From contig NW_024067850.1 of assembly GCF_009389715.1 (NCBI RefSeq), positions 1 to 64,000 of the forward strand: a stretch of DNA of 64,000 bases. The letters run 5' to 3'. Shown here one piece after another: positions 1-9,225 of the stretch; positions within the stretch are counted from its first letter, which is position 1; every line of letters begins with the position of its first letter. A program made the position numbers and the translations under genes. The notes below the pieces were generated by a model. It saw only the letters and a list, made by a program, of their open reading frames with translations. It was not told the origin of the DNA and made no database searches. The stretch comes from Phoenix dactylifera. Taxonomy: Eukaryota; Streptophyta; Magnoliopsida; Arecales; Arecaceae.

Positions 1-618
1 CAGGCGGAGAACAACAGAGCCAATAAATGGTGAAAAGCGGCCAGAAGAACACTCACCGACATGAGACAGACACAGCTGGCAGCCCCAATGTCAGAAACCT
101 CCAACTCCCGGACCCGCCGACGGTCCTTCTCCAGCAGCACTGTTTCGATGAGATTTCGGGCGCCATCGGTAGTGAAGGCAGACCCCGATTTCTCCCCAGA
201 GCCGGACGGTGGTTCTGCAGCCTTACCCCTATCCATCGCCTGGGGAAGAGTCCGGCCGATCGCGCTCGGGGCGGGGGTCACCCCAGGAATTGATAGGGTC
301 CCGCTCGGTCGGGGCCTCGGCGCGTCCCTCCTCGAGTCATCAGGAGCCGACCGAGTCGAAGGCCGGGTCGGGGACCGATCACGTCCGACCCGTCCGTCTC
401 GGGCAGGCTCGGATGATACCTCCGGAGTAGCGGCAATCTTACCACCGGAGGGCTGATACAGCGTCAGCTGCCGGTCCGTGCCCACGACGTCTCCCTGATC
501 GGTGGGCCCGGACTCGTCGGTCGGCGTCGGAGGCACCTCCTTACGGGACTTCTTCGCCGGTGGGGCCCCGCTCGAAAGAGCTCGTTTCCTCCTCTGGGCT
601 GCTTCCAGCAGGGACGCC

Positions 619-1428
619 CTACCAACAGCCTTTGTCTTCACCGACCGCATGACGTCGTCGATCTCTGCAAAAAGGACGGGATAGTCGGAGACGGAGAAAC
701 CAAAGAAAAGAACGGGACGAAAGAAGGAAAAAAGTCAAGAAAGAATCGGTGGCGGACTCACGGTCGGTGGGGACCGAGCTCAGACCGACATTCACCAAAG
801 TATCCTCGAAAATAAGGCGGGCCACCGGGGGGAGCTGGCCCTCGGCAACCAACCCCTTCAAGGCGGCCAAGCCATCGGACTCCTCCCTTGACAGTCTCGA
901 TAGGCCGATCGGAGACTTCATCGGGGTCTCCCAGGTCGCCCTGATTTCCCAAGAGGGATCTGCATCAACAAAAAAGAAGCGCTCCTTCCATTTGTGAATG
1001 GAGGTAGGAGCCTCCTTGACAAGGCCGCATCCTCGCCGCGCTGCGAAGCACCACCACCCTTTGTCCTGGGGGTGGCCGCTCAGGCTGTAGAACTCCCAAA
1101 AAACATTCAGGGTGGCGGGGATCTCGTGCATACGGCAGAGAACCTGGAAGACCGTCAGGGCCCGCCACGAGTTCGGCACCAGTTGCGTCGGTGCCACTCT
1201 TAAACCCCGTAGCACCTGCATGACCAAGTCCGAAGGGGGAAAGCGGAACCCGGCCTGGAGAATGCCCTCATTGATGGCGATCTTCCCTGGAGGAGGATGG
1301 GATATCCTCTCCTCAGGCCCCGGGAGCGTGGCGTTGCAGGCCTCGGGAAGGTGGTACCGAGCCACGAGTCTGTCTAAGTCTGTGGCGACCAGCTCCGACT
1401 TAATTTGGTCTGCTCTCACTTCGCCCAT
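619..1428 (-). other. Antisense ORF of the Tat-like element (Transposase_28-like)
   Basis: This reading frame of about 269 codons lies antisense to the retrotransposon that carries it. The translated sequence contains the phrases PGPEERISHPPPGKIAIN and LRVAPTQLVPNSWRAL followed by a Trp/Phe-rich stretch (NVFWEFYSL, GWWCFAARR). These are typical of the plant domain named 'putative gypsy type transposon', commonly found in an accessory ORF between integrase and 3' LTR in Tat-lineage elements. The role of that protein is unknown. The sequence toward position 1 (Ser/Pro/Arg-rich) looks like the continuation of the same accessory gene. It is described here only as part of a fossil element. Confidence 0.65.
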
Positions 1429-1964
1429 TCCTAATGGCCAATAAACCTACGGTCAGGACGGGGACAGGAAGGGGGGAAAGACCGGAGCGACTGGAGTACA
1501 CTAGTATAAGAGGGGAAAGTATGGAGAGCCCTAAGTAGAAGAATGGGGAAAACTCACCGGAAAAGAGGTAAGAACGGCTCCGAGAGCGCCAAAGGAGAAA
1601 CAAGTGAACAGTCCGACGGCAGCAACAGCTGCGCAAAGGGGAAACTTGAAAATATCTGTAAAGAAGAAGACGGACGGGGAAAGGCCCCCGATTAAATAGG
1701 CGGAAAGGCAAGTGACGCCTCGGTGACGCCAGAGGACGCCTGGCTGCCGAAGGGTCGCTCGCGCCCCAAAGGCGAATCGACACCATTAAGGAAGGATGTC
1801 CGCCGAAATCCTCAGACTGCCAGGTCAGCAATAACCGCCATACGCCATAAAAAGGGCGGGGAGCTCGAAGCGCGCGCGCCTCTCCGAGGAACGGCGGCAA
1901 TCCCGAAACATCACTCCCTTCACCTGTTCCCCTTCTGGTTCCAGGCTCGGAAGTGGGGGGCTAC

Positions 1965-2848
1965 TGTTACGGGGGAAATAAGCCGCCATGCCCCACGTGA
2001 CCGGCACGCGCGCCCAGGAAGACTACGGCTGCCCTTTGATCCAGCAATCCGACCCCGAGTCGGATATCCTCGGCTCCGCAGCCCGACCCCGAGTCGGCTG
2101 CCCTTTGATCCAGCGCTCCGACCCCGAGTCGGACGTCCTCGGCTCCGCAGCCCGACCCCGAGTCGGCTGCCCTTTGATCCAGCAATCCGACCCCGAGTCG
2201 GATATCCTCGGCTCCGCAGCCCGACCCCGAGTCGGCTGCCCTTTGATCCAGCAATCCGACCCCGAGTCGGATATCCTCGGCTCCGCAGCCCGACCCCGAG
2301 TCGGCTGCCCCTTGATCCAGCGCTCCGACCCCGAGTCGGAGATCTCTTGATAACGACAGGCTATTCCCCAGAGGCACGCCGCGGCCTCCTGCTCCACTAC
2401 TCCCTGCAACGGCTGTATCCGATGCTGCTCCACGATCTCCTGCATCAGCCGTACAAAGCGGAGCCCCACTATGCCCTGACGTGGCCGTACCCGGTGCTGC
2501 TCCACGACGCCCTGTAACGGCCATGTCAGTGGCCACACCATCGTGCCCCACGATAACGAACCCCCCTGAGAGACCCCCCAGCCAGGTATATATGCGGCTG
2601 GGGGGAGAAAGGGGGGTGAGCAATATCTCCCAGAGCACTCTCTTACTTGCGATTATCACCTCTCCTCCTCCTCCAATCTCCTCTGACTTGACCGTCGGAG
2701 GGCCATCACCACCCTGGTGGTGGTGCAAGGCTTGTTTGCAGGTTTCTTGGCGGAAGGTGGAGCGCAACCAACACCAACCAAGACAACTCAGACGGAACCC
2801 CGTTCACACCGCAGTGCCAATCGTTCTCGGTTTGGACCACCAGCAACA
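1965..2848 (+). repeat. 3' LTR of the Tat-like element
   Basis: The LTR starts TGTTAC directly after a polypurine tract and ends GCAACA, giving near-perfect 6-bp terminal inverted repeats and a length of 884 bp. A TATA-like GTATATATG (about 2585-2594) could mark the LTR promoter. The left half is occupied by a GC-rich 69-bp tandem array (listed separately). The right boundary is chosen from the inverted-repeat match, since the other LTR is not in the window. Confidence 0.75.
2027..2341. repeat. 69-bp tandem repeat array inside the LTR (4.6 copies)
   Basis: Unit starts fall at 2027, 2096, 2165, 2234 and 2303, an exact 69-bp period. Each unit begins GGCTGCCCYTTGATCCAG and contains two copies of CCGACCCCGAGTCGG, whose 5-bp arms CCGAC/GTCGG are complementary. 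Units alternate between CAATCCGAC...GATATC and CGCTCCGAC...GACGTC variants. Because 69 is divisible by three, all frames stay open through the array and produce spurious repetitive ORFs on both strands; no protein is implied. Confidence 0.95.
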
Positions 2849-3640
2849 CTCTTAAATAAATAATTTAAGTAATAACATTTTTTCTCCATTCGTTTGTTGG
2901 CTATGTATAACCTACTTACATAAACATTATCAATATTGACTATTTCGAATATTAAAATATATTGACATAAGTTAATAAATATTTTTAAATTAATTATACA
3001 TATATTATAATATATATATTATAAATAAATTTTAGTATATATTGATATATAAATAAATATATTAGTTATTAGTAAATCCTATATTAGACTACTTGATAAT
3101 TAATAAATATTTGTTAATCATATTAATAATTAATATTATTAATAAGTCTAATATTATATTAAATATATTATTATATATTAATATATTAATATAATTAGTA
3201 TTAATTGTATAATATACTTAATATAATATTAAAATAATATAATTGAGGGTGTTTCTGTCAAGAAATAAGATATTTTCAGAATATCTCTACTTGTTAATTC
3301 CATATGAAAAAATAAATACCAACCTTTTTGTGGTATTTATTTTATCTTCTCTTTTAAAAAAATAGATATATAATTTATTATTTATTATCATATTTTTTAT
3401 CTAATTTTGTACTAAATATGATAATTTGATATAATATTTATTTTTCTGAAGCAGATTATCTCCAACTAAATGGCTCCCAAAGAAATTTGCCTAATAAAAA
3501 AAAATAGTAAAACGAGAAACTGCCCGTTTCTTTTCCCCTTTTATTTTGTTTTTTTCCCACCCCAAGTCCCAAATCCCTATTCCCCTGACCCTGCCCTTGC
3601 CCTTTCTTCCACCTCCCACCCAATATTTGTTATATTAGAT
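2849..3640. other. AT-rich intergenic spacer
   Basis: Very AT-rich DNA lies between the retrotransposon LTR and the MAPKK promoter, dominated by TTAATATTA-like words from about 2940 to 3240. It has no convincing ORF. It resembles the AT-rich interior of MITEs seen elsewhere in the window, but no terminal repeats could be fixed. Confidence 0.6.
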
Positions 3641-3645
3641 ATAGG

Positions 3646-3654
3646 TATAAAAAA
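3646..3654 (+). promoter_or_regulatory. TATA box of the MAPKK gene
   Basis: TATAAAAAA lies 166 bp before the chosen start codon. With the usual spacing of about 30 bp, transcription would start near 3675-3685 and give a leader of about 130 nt that includes the two upstream ORFs. A pyrimidine-rich stretch follows, common in plant leaders. Motif reading only. Confidence 0.55.
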
Positions 3655-3771
3655 TCCGATAAAACCCCCCTTTCTCACCTCCGGTCCTCCCTCGCCTCCT
3701 TCCAAGAACCCTCCGCAATCCCCATCAATCTCCAGACTTCTACGAACCCATCGTCCTTCGATCCCTTCTAT

Positions 3772-3815
3772 ATGACTTCTTCCCGGCCTTCTCCTTGGTC
3801 GCCATGACGCTATGA
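3772..3815 (+). promoter_or_regulatory. Two chained upstream ORFs in the MAPKK leader
   Basis: uORF1 runs 3772-3807 (ATG ACT TCT ... CCA TGA, 11 codons plus stop). Its stop TGA overlaps the start of uORF2 in an ATGA tetranucleotide at 3804-3807. uORF2 (3804-3815, ATG ACG CTA TGA) ends in a TGA that overlaps the main start codon, again as ATGA at 3812-3815. The three reading frames are therefore linked by two ATGA stop/start overlaps. This arrangement would make main-ORF translation depend on leaky scanning or very local reinitiation. That consequence is inferred; the overlaps themselves are directly visible. Confidence 0.7.
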
Positions 3816-4873
3816 GACCCGGCCCACTCCCCATGACGCGGCCGAGCCATCCCGGCCAACACATCCCCAATCCCACCCACCCCCGCCGCCGCCCCGACCT
3901 CACCCTGCCCCTTCCCCAGCGTGATCTCACGTCCCTCGCCGTCCCCCTCCCCCTCCCTCCTCCCTCTGCGCCCGCCTCCTCCGTCCCCGGCGGCCTCCAG
4001 CTTCCCATGGCCACCTCCGCTTGCGCCCAGACCCCGGAACTCGCCGACCTCGAGCGCGTCCGCCGCATCGGCAGCGGCAGCGGCGGCACCGTCTGGATGG
4101 TCCGCCACCGCCCCACCGGCCGGATCTACGCCCTCAAGGTAATCTACTGCAACCATGAGGACGCCATCCGCCGCCAGATCTGCCGCGAGATCGAGATCCT
4201 CCGCACCGCCGACAACCCCTACGTGGTCCGGTGCCACGGGTGCTACGACCGGGCCGGCGAGATCGAGATCCTCCTCGAGTACATGGACGGCGGCTCCCTC
4301 GACGGCCGCCGCATCGCCTCCGAGCCCGTCCTCGCTGACATCGCCCGCCAGGTCCTCTCCGGCCTCGCCTACCTCCACCGTCGCCGGATCGTCCACCGCG
4401 ACATCAAGCCCTCCAACCTCCTCATCAACGCCGCGCGCCAGGTTAAGATCGCGGACTTCGGGGTCGGCCGGATCCTGGTCCAGACCATGGACCCCTGCAA
4501 CTCCTCGGTGGGGACGATCGCCTACATGAGCCCCGAGCGGATCAACACCGACCTCAACGAGGGGGTCTACAACGCCTACTCCGGCGATATCTGGAGCTTT
4601 GGCCTCAGTATTCTCGAGTTCTATCTTGGCCGGTTCCCGTTCGGGGAGCACCTCAAGCGGCAGGGCGGCGACTGGGCCAGCCTCATGTGCGCCATCTGCT
4701 ACTCCAACCCGCCGGAGGCGCCGTCCACCGCCTCGCCGGAGTTCCGGAGCTTCATCGCCTGCTGCCTCCAGACGGAGCCCCGCCGCCGGCTCACCGCCAC
4801 CGAGCTCCTCCGCCACCCCTTCATCACCCGGACTCAGCCCCCCGTCGCCGACATCGCTGTCTCCACCGTATAA
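3812..4873 (+). CDS. MKK4: MAP kinase kinase, group C (MKK4/MKK5-like)
   Basis: Dual-specificity kinase that phosphorylates the TEY loop of MAPKs (MPK3/MPK6 in Arabidopsis) in immunity, stress and stomatal signalling; it acts in the cytoplasm. It is one uninterrupted 353-aa exon, as usual for group C. A MAPK-docking D-site [11 protein letters not shown] sits at residues 25-35. The kinase domain has the glycine loop GSGSGGTV (87-94), catalytic Lys109 (ALKV), HRDIKPSN (195-202), DFG (215-217), and the plant activation loop T225-X5-S231 (TMDPCNS) before [11 protein letters not shown]. It ends RHPFI near 339, full length for the family. The start at 3812 gives an MRPG- N-terminus like known MKK4 proteins; Met8 (3833) is the alternative. 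DFGVGR replaces the DFGVSR of Arabidopsis, a variant I also recall from rice. AATAAA at 5221 is a likely poly(A) signal. It looks intact and functional. MKK4 versus MKK5 orthology is not resolved. Confidence 0.95.
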   Translation: MRPGPLPMTRPSHPGQHIPNPTHPRRRPDLTLPLPQRDLTSLAVPLPLPPPSAPASSVPGGLQLPMATSACAQTPELADLERVRRIGSGSGGTVWMVRHRPTGRIYALKVIYCNHEDAIRRQICREIEILRTADNPYVVRCHGCYDRAGEIEILLEYMDGGSLDGRRIASEPVLADIARQVLSGLAYLHRRRIVHRDIKPSNLLINAARQVKIADFGVGRILVQTMDPCNSSVGTIAYMSPERINTDLNEGVYNAYSGDIWSFGLSILEFYLGRFPFGEHLKRQGGDWASLMCAICYSNPPEAPSTASPEFRSFIACCLQTEPRRRLTATELLRHPFITRTQPPVADIAVSTV

Positions 4874-5280
4874 TTTCACACCACTGACCTAAAATTGGTG
4901 GCCTTTTTTCTTTTTTCCTTCTCATGAAAAAAAAAAATCCCTTTACAGGGCGGAGTGCGGATAAGGAAAGATGGAGGGTGGGCAGTGGAAAGTGTGTTTT
5001 TTTTTCAAAAAAAGAAACTCCTTTTTTAATTATTTTCAGAGGTTTTACCCATACATCGGTGTGACATGGGAGCCGAGATCAAAATGGGACGGTGGTGGTG
5101 ACCCAGAGCTTTAGTGCGAAGGGAGTGGATGTTAGTGGTAATGTAGGTGTAATGAAATGGCTCATGTTGTAACTTTTTATCTGTTGTTATATGAAAAATT
5201 TGAAACAGATTCATCGTACCAATAAAAGGAAGCTGCTTTCCTAAACCATTCAAACCATGTGTTGTGCACACATGGTTGGT
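4874..5280 (+). other. MAPKK 3' untranslated region (probable)
   Basis: This stretch follows the MAPKK stop, contains poly-T/A runs and an AATAAA at 5221-5226, and has no credible ORF. It is read as 3' UTR on the basis of the poly(A) signal about 350 bp after the stop. Confidence 0.45.
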
Positions 5281-6534
5281 TTAAAATTCAGTCTCGGTGT
5301 ATGTGTTACATCAGAAAATTCAAAGGATTCCAGAGGGATCGAGATTTTTCAATATTTCAGACATTTTTTTCTTCAGACCTATATATCGAAATCTTGTTAA
5401 TACAATAAGATTAAAAATGGTAGGTAATCTTTTCTCACACCTATAACCTGATATATATGTTTAGAAACCTTGAAACCGAGATCTCGAACACAACAATCTT
5501 GGACATGCACGATTAATTTTGTGGATGACTATTATTTGATATCAATTTTCACAGGATATATTCAACAAAAACAAACATGTAAGCGTGGCTGAATGTACTT
5601 GTTCTTTTGTTTATGAATTTAAACAGAACTTGATGGATGAAGGCTACGATCTCAGAGTAGTACTTTATTTATGATATGGTGTCAAGGTTTAATATCCTAA
5701 TTGGTGGGCTTGCATTGCAGTTTAATTACTAATGTATTTACTTTAATTCTGTCCTAATAGAGATAGCTTAAAGATATAAAGAGCAGTTAGTTTACTAGCT
5801 GTTAAAAAATCATAACATCAAATAAAGTAATTAGCGAAGAGGAAAGTATCTTCTTTTGAAGCATAAGCATTCGTAGACAGTTGGTGAGAGAAATAGAATG
5901 AATTTATGCAACCCAAAGTGGCAGGTAGGACTAGGATTGAGGTATTTGTCGACGTATCTTGGCACATTCGATGCATGTCATTGTTCACAAATCAACCTTT
6001 CACACCCACACATGTCATGCAACGACATGCAAAGACTTTCGCACTACAATATGCAAAATAAAAAAAGAGAAAAAGAAAGAAATAATTAGAACCTATACGC
6101 ACCCAAGTCAATATAAAAGCCCATGTTTCTTGTGCTGATTTCGATATGCGACTTCCTGGAACTGCATTTGTGCGTAATGGTACTTGCCATATATATATAG
6201 GTGCATGACGAAACATTTAATTAGATCAGTGCTCCCTGAGACTTTAGCCTATTTTGGGAGAACGAGGGCTCTTGTTACCATGGAAAAAAGAGGCTGCGCG
6301 TCCGCCGTCAAGGGAATATTTGACGGCAACTTCAGTTTGCTTTGCCTGAGTCATCTGAAAACAAAGACGCTTAATTTGATTCCCACCCTGCAATGTGGAA
6401 GCCCTCGACATGCGTTTCTCACCCAATCTATGAGGTAATAGAGTATGATCCTTGAAGTTGGGACCATTCACATGCATCCAGTTCACCCTCTTTCTCTCTT
6501 TCTCCCTTTATATATATATACTGAAAATAGGTGC

Positions 6535-6725
6535 TTAATACAATTCGAGTACGCACAAATTTAATAAAATAAATAAACAGCAAGTCTCGGAGTGCTCTCA
6601 GCAACTCCTTTTTAGCCCACAGAGTACCTCCAAAGTGACAGATCACATAAAAAGTTACCCAGTCCGTGATCCCGTTGGCTTTTCTAAATATAGAATTGTG
6701 AGCTGGGGTATCTAGGGGCCAAGGC
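6535..6725 (-). mobile_element. LINE 3' end fragment (RNase H tail)
   Basis: On the minus strand the phrase FRKANGITDWVTFYV, then a Trp-Ala-Lys-Lys-Glu-Leu-Leu stretch and LRDLLFIYFI, matches the C-terminal end of the RNase H-like domain of plant L1-type LINEs. The better-kept copy at 52.5 kb has FREANGVADWVAAYV and LRDRLFSDFIGCIHAR at the same place. Only the last ~60 codons survive, the usual result of 5' truncation on insertion. It encodes nothing functional. Confidence 0.6.
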
Positions 6726-8280
6726 AAGTTACTTTTAAGGCAAAAGAATTAACAAGTCAAGAGAATATATTCAACAAGTATATCATAGCACATATAAAAA
6801 AGCTCTGAGGTGGTTGCTTTATTTATTGATTGCTATATTCCATGGTCCTACATCCACCTAGATCATTTGACTTGGCGAGGAAGTTTCCAAATGTCAAGCA
6901 CAACGTCCTTTTCTCCAGTATTTACCCGTGAGAGAAGTACATCTTAACTTAATCCTTTTTGCATATGCCATCTTCACGTAGCTAATAAGTTAGGGGGTAA
7001 ATAGCAATGACCATTGGCTGCCCTAAGTCGTCAGCTTGGCCCTGCGCTAAATTTTGAATATGGTTGGCCGAGATTTGACTCATTGATGTCCACCATCTAT
7101 AGAAGCATCTTCCTTGCATTGAGCTCTTGTAGAAGTTTTCATTTGACCGAAGGGGATGTTTAGGTCTCGAAGACTTTTAAAGTCAGGATTATGACGTCTT
7201 GGCATTTGAATTTTCGCCCTTATGTTTCTGTCTTTTTATTTCTAATTTCCAAGCTATCTTTGACAATCTTCATTCCTCTATGTCAATTATAGAGCAACTA
7301 TCATATTCAAGCAAGTCTTTTATATCCATGCTCCAGTTCATAAATTGCTATTATAGACAATCTTCATTCCTCTATGTTTTCCACCTTCGGTTTGATAAAT
7401 TATATCACCTTAAATGTGGAAAGCAAAGCAAGTCATGTGAGGAGAAAAAAATTGTTCCTAGATTCGATTTATACAAGCACTTATGGGGGTTAACTACATT
7501 CACAGTGTTGGTGTTTTCTATTCTCATAAATTCAATTACCACTTGATCAAAGGTAAGGCCCACCGGCCATTCAGTGGCATTACTGCTATAACATCCTGTT
7601 TGGAACTTTGGATATAAGAGCCAAACGTTGCCTCATTATGTATGGGGCAGGATTGGCAATGCAAGTTCAAAAATGGAATTAGAATATAACACACTAGCGG
7701 AGTTTTTTTTTTTTTTTTTTTGAGTTACTAAAACATTTTTGTGGATATAAACATGCAAATTAATATTAGTAGAACTCATGTTTTGCCCATGTTGGCCTAT
7801 GTTTTGAGAGCTAGAATGTTGGATTACATCTTCCTGATTTCTGTGAAGCACCTATTTTATTATAATCATAAATTTTGGAATAATTCAAGAAAGACTTGAA
7901 CCAAAGCTACTGGTGGTAGCTTCGATCAATACTTCAGAGGTTGGGCATGAGATGAATTTGAACTGAACTTGAGCTAGTGGTTTGTAAGCCCTATATCTTC
8001 GCATCACCTTGTCTTCATCTTAAACGCTCATGACATATATCTGGGTAATATTCAGATAATTCAATAAAAACAGATATTTTATTCCAGTCAATGCCCAATA
8101 AGCAATTCTTTCCCTTCAAAAAAAAAAAAAAAGTGAAATTCTTTGATCGATATAATAACTAAATTCCAAAGAAAACCTTTTCGACAAGGCTCAGGTTTCC
8201 TGAAGCTCCTCGTATCCCTGTGGTTCCACGGTTCCATTTGACTTTTCTTTCGCATTCCGTCTTCGCCCTTCAATTTTATT

Positions 8281-8440
8281 ATTATTATTATTATGAGTAC
8301 GGATACAAATAATAAGTTTCAAATTGCTCTAGGCAACTCTGCCTCCCAATCTATAAAGTATTATGGAGTCATTTGGCTTCTCTGAATACATGTTTAGCAT
8401 GAAAGGTCACTCAGCCGTCGCCCAATATCCGGGGGGTGTC
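8281..8440 (-). mobile_element. Degenerate LINE tail fragment
   Basis: Minus-strand sequence contains HVFREAK followed by an eroded GELP-like segment, in the same order as the LINE tails at 6.6 and 52.6 kb. An ATT-rich run at 8278-8294 sits where a decayed poly(A) tail would be. The match is short and the call tentative. Confidence 0.35.
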
Positions 8441-9084
8441 CCAGCTCGCCCAAATATATATACTCATTAATTCCTTCTCTTCCTCCCTTCCCTCTCGTTT
8501 GGTCACCAGCACATCATCTCTCTTATGTTATGGCTCTATCTCAACCTTCAGTAAGCGAAACTAGGCACTACCATACCATCTTTCTAACCACAACATGTGA
8601 TCAATCTTTCTTTTAGCAGCACAATGTGCATCCTCACTGTTCGAAGAAATGCCCAACTGACTCTGTTTGTCATTGCTATCTTGTATTCATGCAAAAATTT
8701 TGGACTTTATTCGTCAACGACTGATGCCGCTTTGAACCCCTGCTAGTATTTGGATTCAATTATAATTTTCTTAAACTAGGACATTATCTTATGCCATCAG
8801 TTAACTTGATTCTTTTCTCCATACTTCAAGGCACTGAAGTGGCGTGCTTGAAATTTACTTCGCTAGTTTACTAATCTTTTCCTCCTCTTTCTCTCTTATA
8901 TTCTCTTTTTCCTGGATGGTATCATAATTCCACCCAACTTTCATGATGTGTTGCAGTAACTAATTATGAGACAACGACTTGCTAGTGCATGTTGTTTTTA
9001 GTAGGTGAATGCCACGTTACTCATTTTATCTATATTCCTTTGGTGTGTTTTATATCGTTTTACTTTCTTTATATTCTTCCTCCT

Positions 9085-9127
9085 TTTCTTTTAATAAAGT
9101 CTTGGGTGGCTTTTGCCTCCCTTAGTA
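9085..9127 (+). mobile_element. Possible LINE 3' terminus, plus strand
   Basis: The stretch AATAAAGTCTTGGGTGGC, then TTTTGCCTCCCTT and an A run resembles the terminal sequence of plant LINEs (polyadenylation-like AATAAA, then GGGTGGC...GCC.CCCTT and a short A tail). No coding sequence of a LINE is recognisable upstream, so it may be a very short 5'-truncated copy. Confidence 0.3.
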
Positions 9128-9225
9128 TCAAAAAAATATTCTTCCTCTTTGTGTAGTACCTTCTGAACTTCTATTAATGTTACACCATTATTTGATATCT
9201 TGATGACATAATGGAGTCTCCATAG

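Larger units (their letters stand above)
1..2848 (+). mobile_element. LTR retrotransposon, Ty3/gypsy Tat-like, 3' part
   Basis: This is the 3' portion of an LTR retrotransposon fossil; its remainder lies left of the window. Three parts are visible. First, antisense coding-like sequence (about 619-1428, continuing degenerately toward position 1) encodes a protein resembling the 'putative gypsy type transposon' domain (Transposase_28 type). Second, a purine run AAGTGGGGGG at 1951-1960 is a good polypurine tract. Third, a TG...CA long terminal repeat covers 1965-2848. The polypurine tract directly before the LTR places the element on the plus strand, so the ORF is antisense, as described for Tat/Retand-lineage elements of plants. 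CTCTT (2849-2853) may be the target-site copy, but the partner is outside the window. The lineage is inferred from layout, because no integrase or reverse transcriptase is visible. It is old enough to be partly degenerate. Confidence 0.75.
5281..9225. other. Gene-poor intergenic region with LINE tails
   Basis: No host gene is recognised. It holds two minus-strand LINE tail fragments (near 6.6 and 8.35 kb), a possible plus-strand LINE 3' end near 9.09 kb, a 22-bp direct repeat GACAATCTTCATTCCTCTAT.. at 7261 and 7356, and an A/T homopolymer at 7707-7724. ORFs here are short, without family motifs, and often lack an ATG. Confidence 0.55.

Noticed and set aside
216-220. DFGVGR instead of DFGVSR in the MAPKK as a novel variant
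   Set aside because: I recall the same Gly in rice MKK4, so it is likely a normal monocot variant.
2027-2341. CRISPR-like array
   Set aside because: The units are full 69-bp repeats without unique spacers, in a plant LTR.
1723-2767. Repetitive ORFs on both strands through the LTR
   Set aside because: A 69-bp tandem repeat (divisible by three) keeps all frames open; the protein repeats are a by-product.
3740-4879. 379-codon minus-strand ORF covering the MAPKK
   Set aside because: It is the antisense shadow of a GC-rich kinase gene with third-position G/C; its Gly/Asp/Ala-rich translation has no domain, while the plus frame holds every kinase motif.
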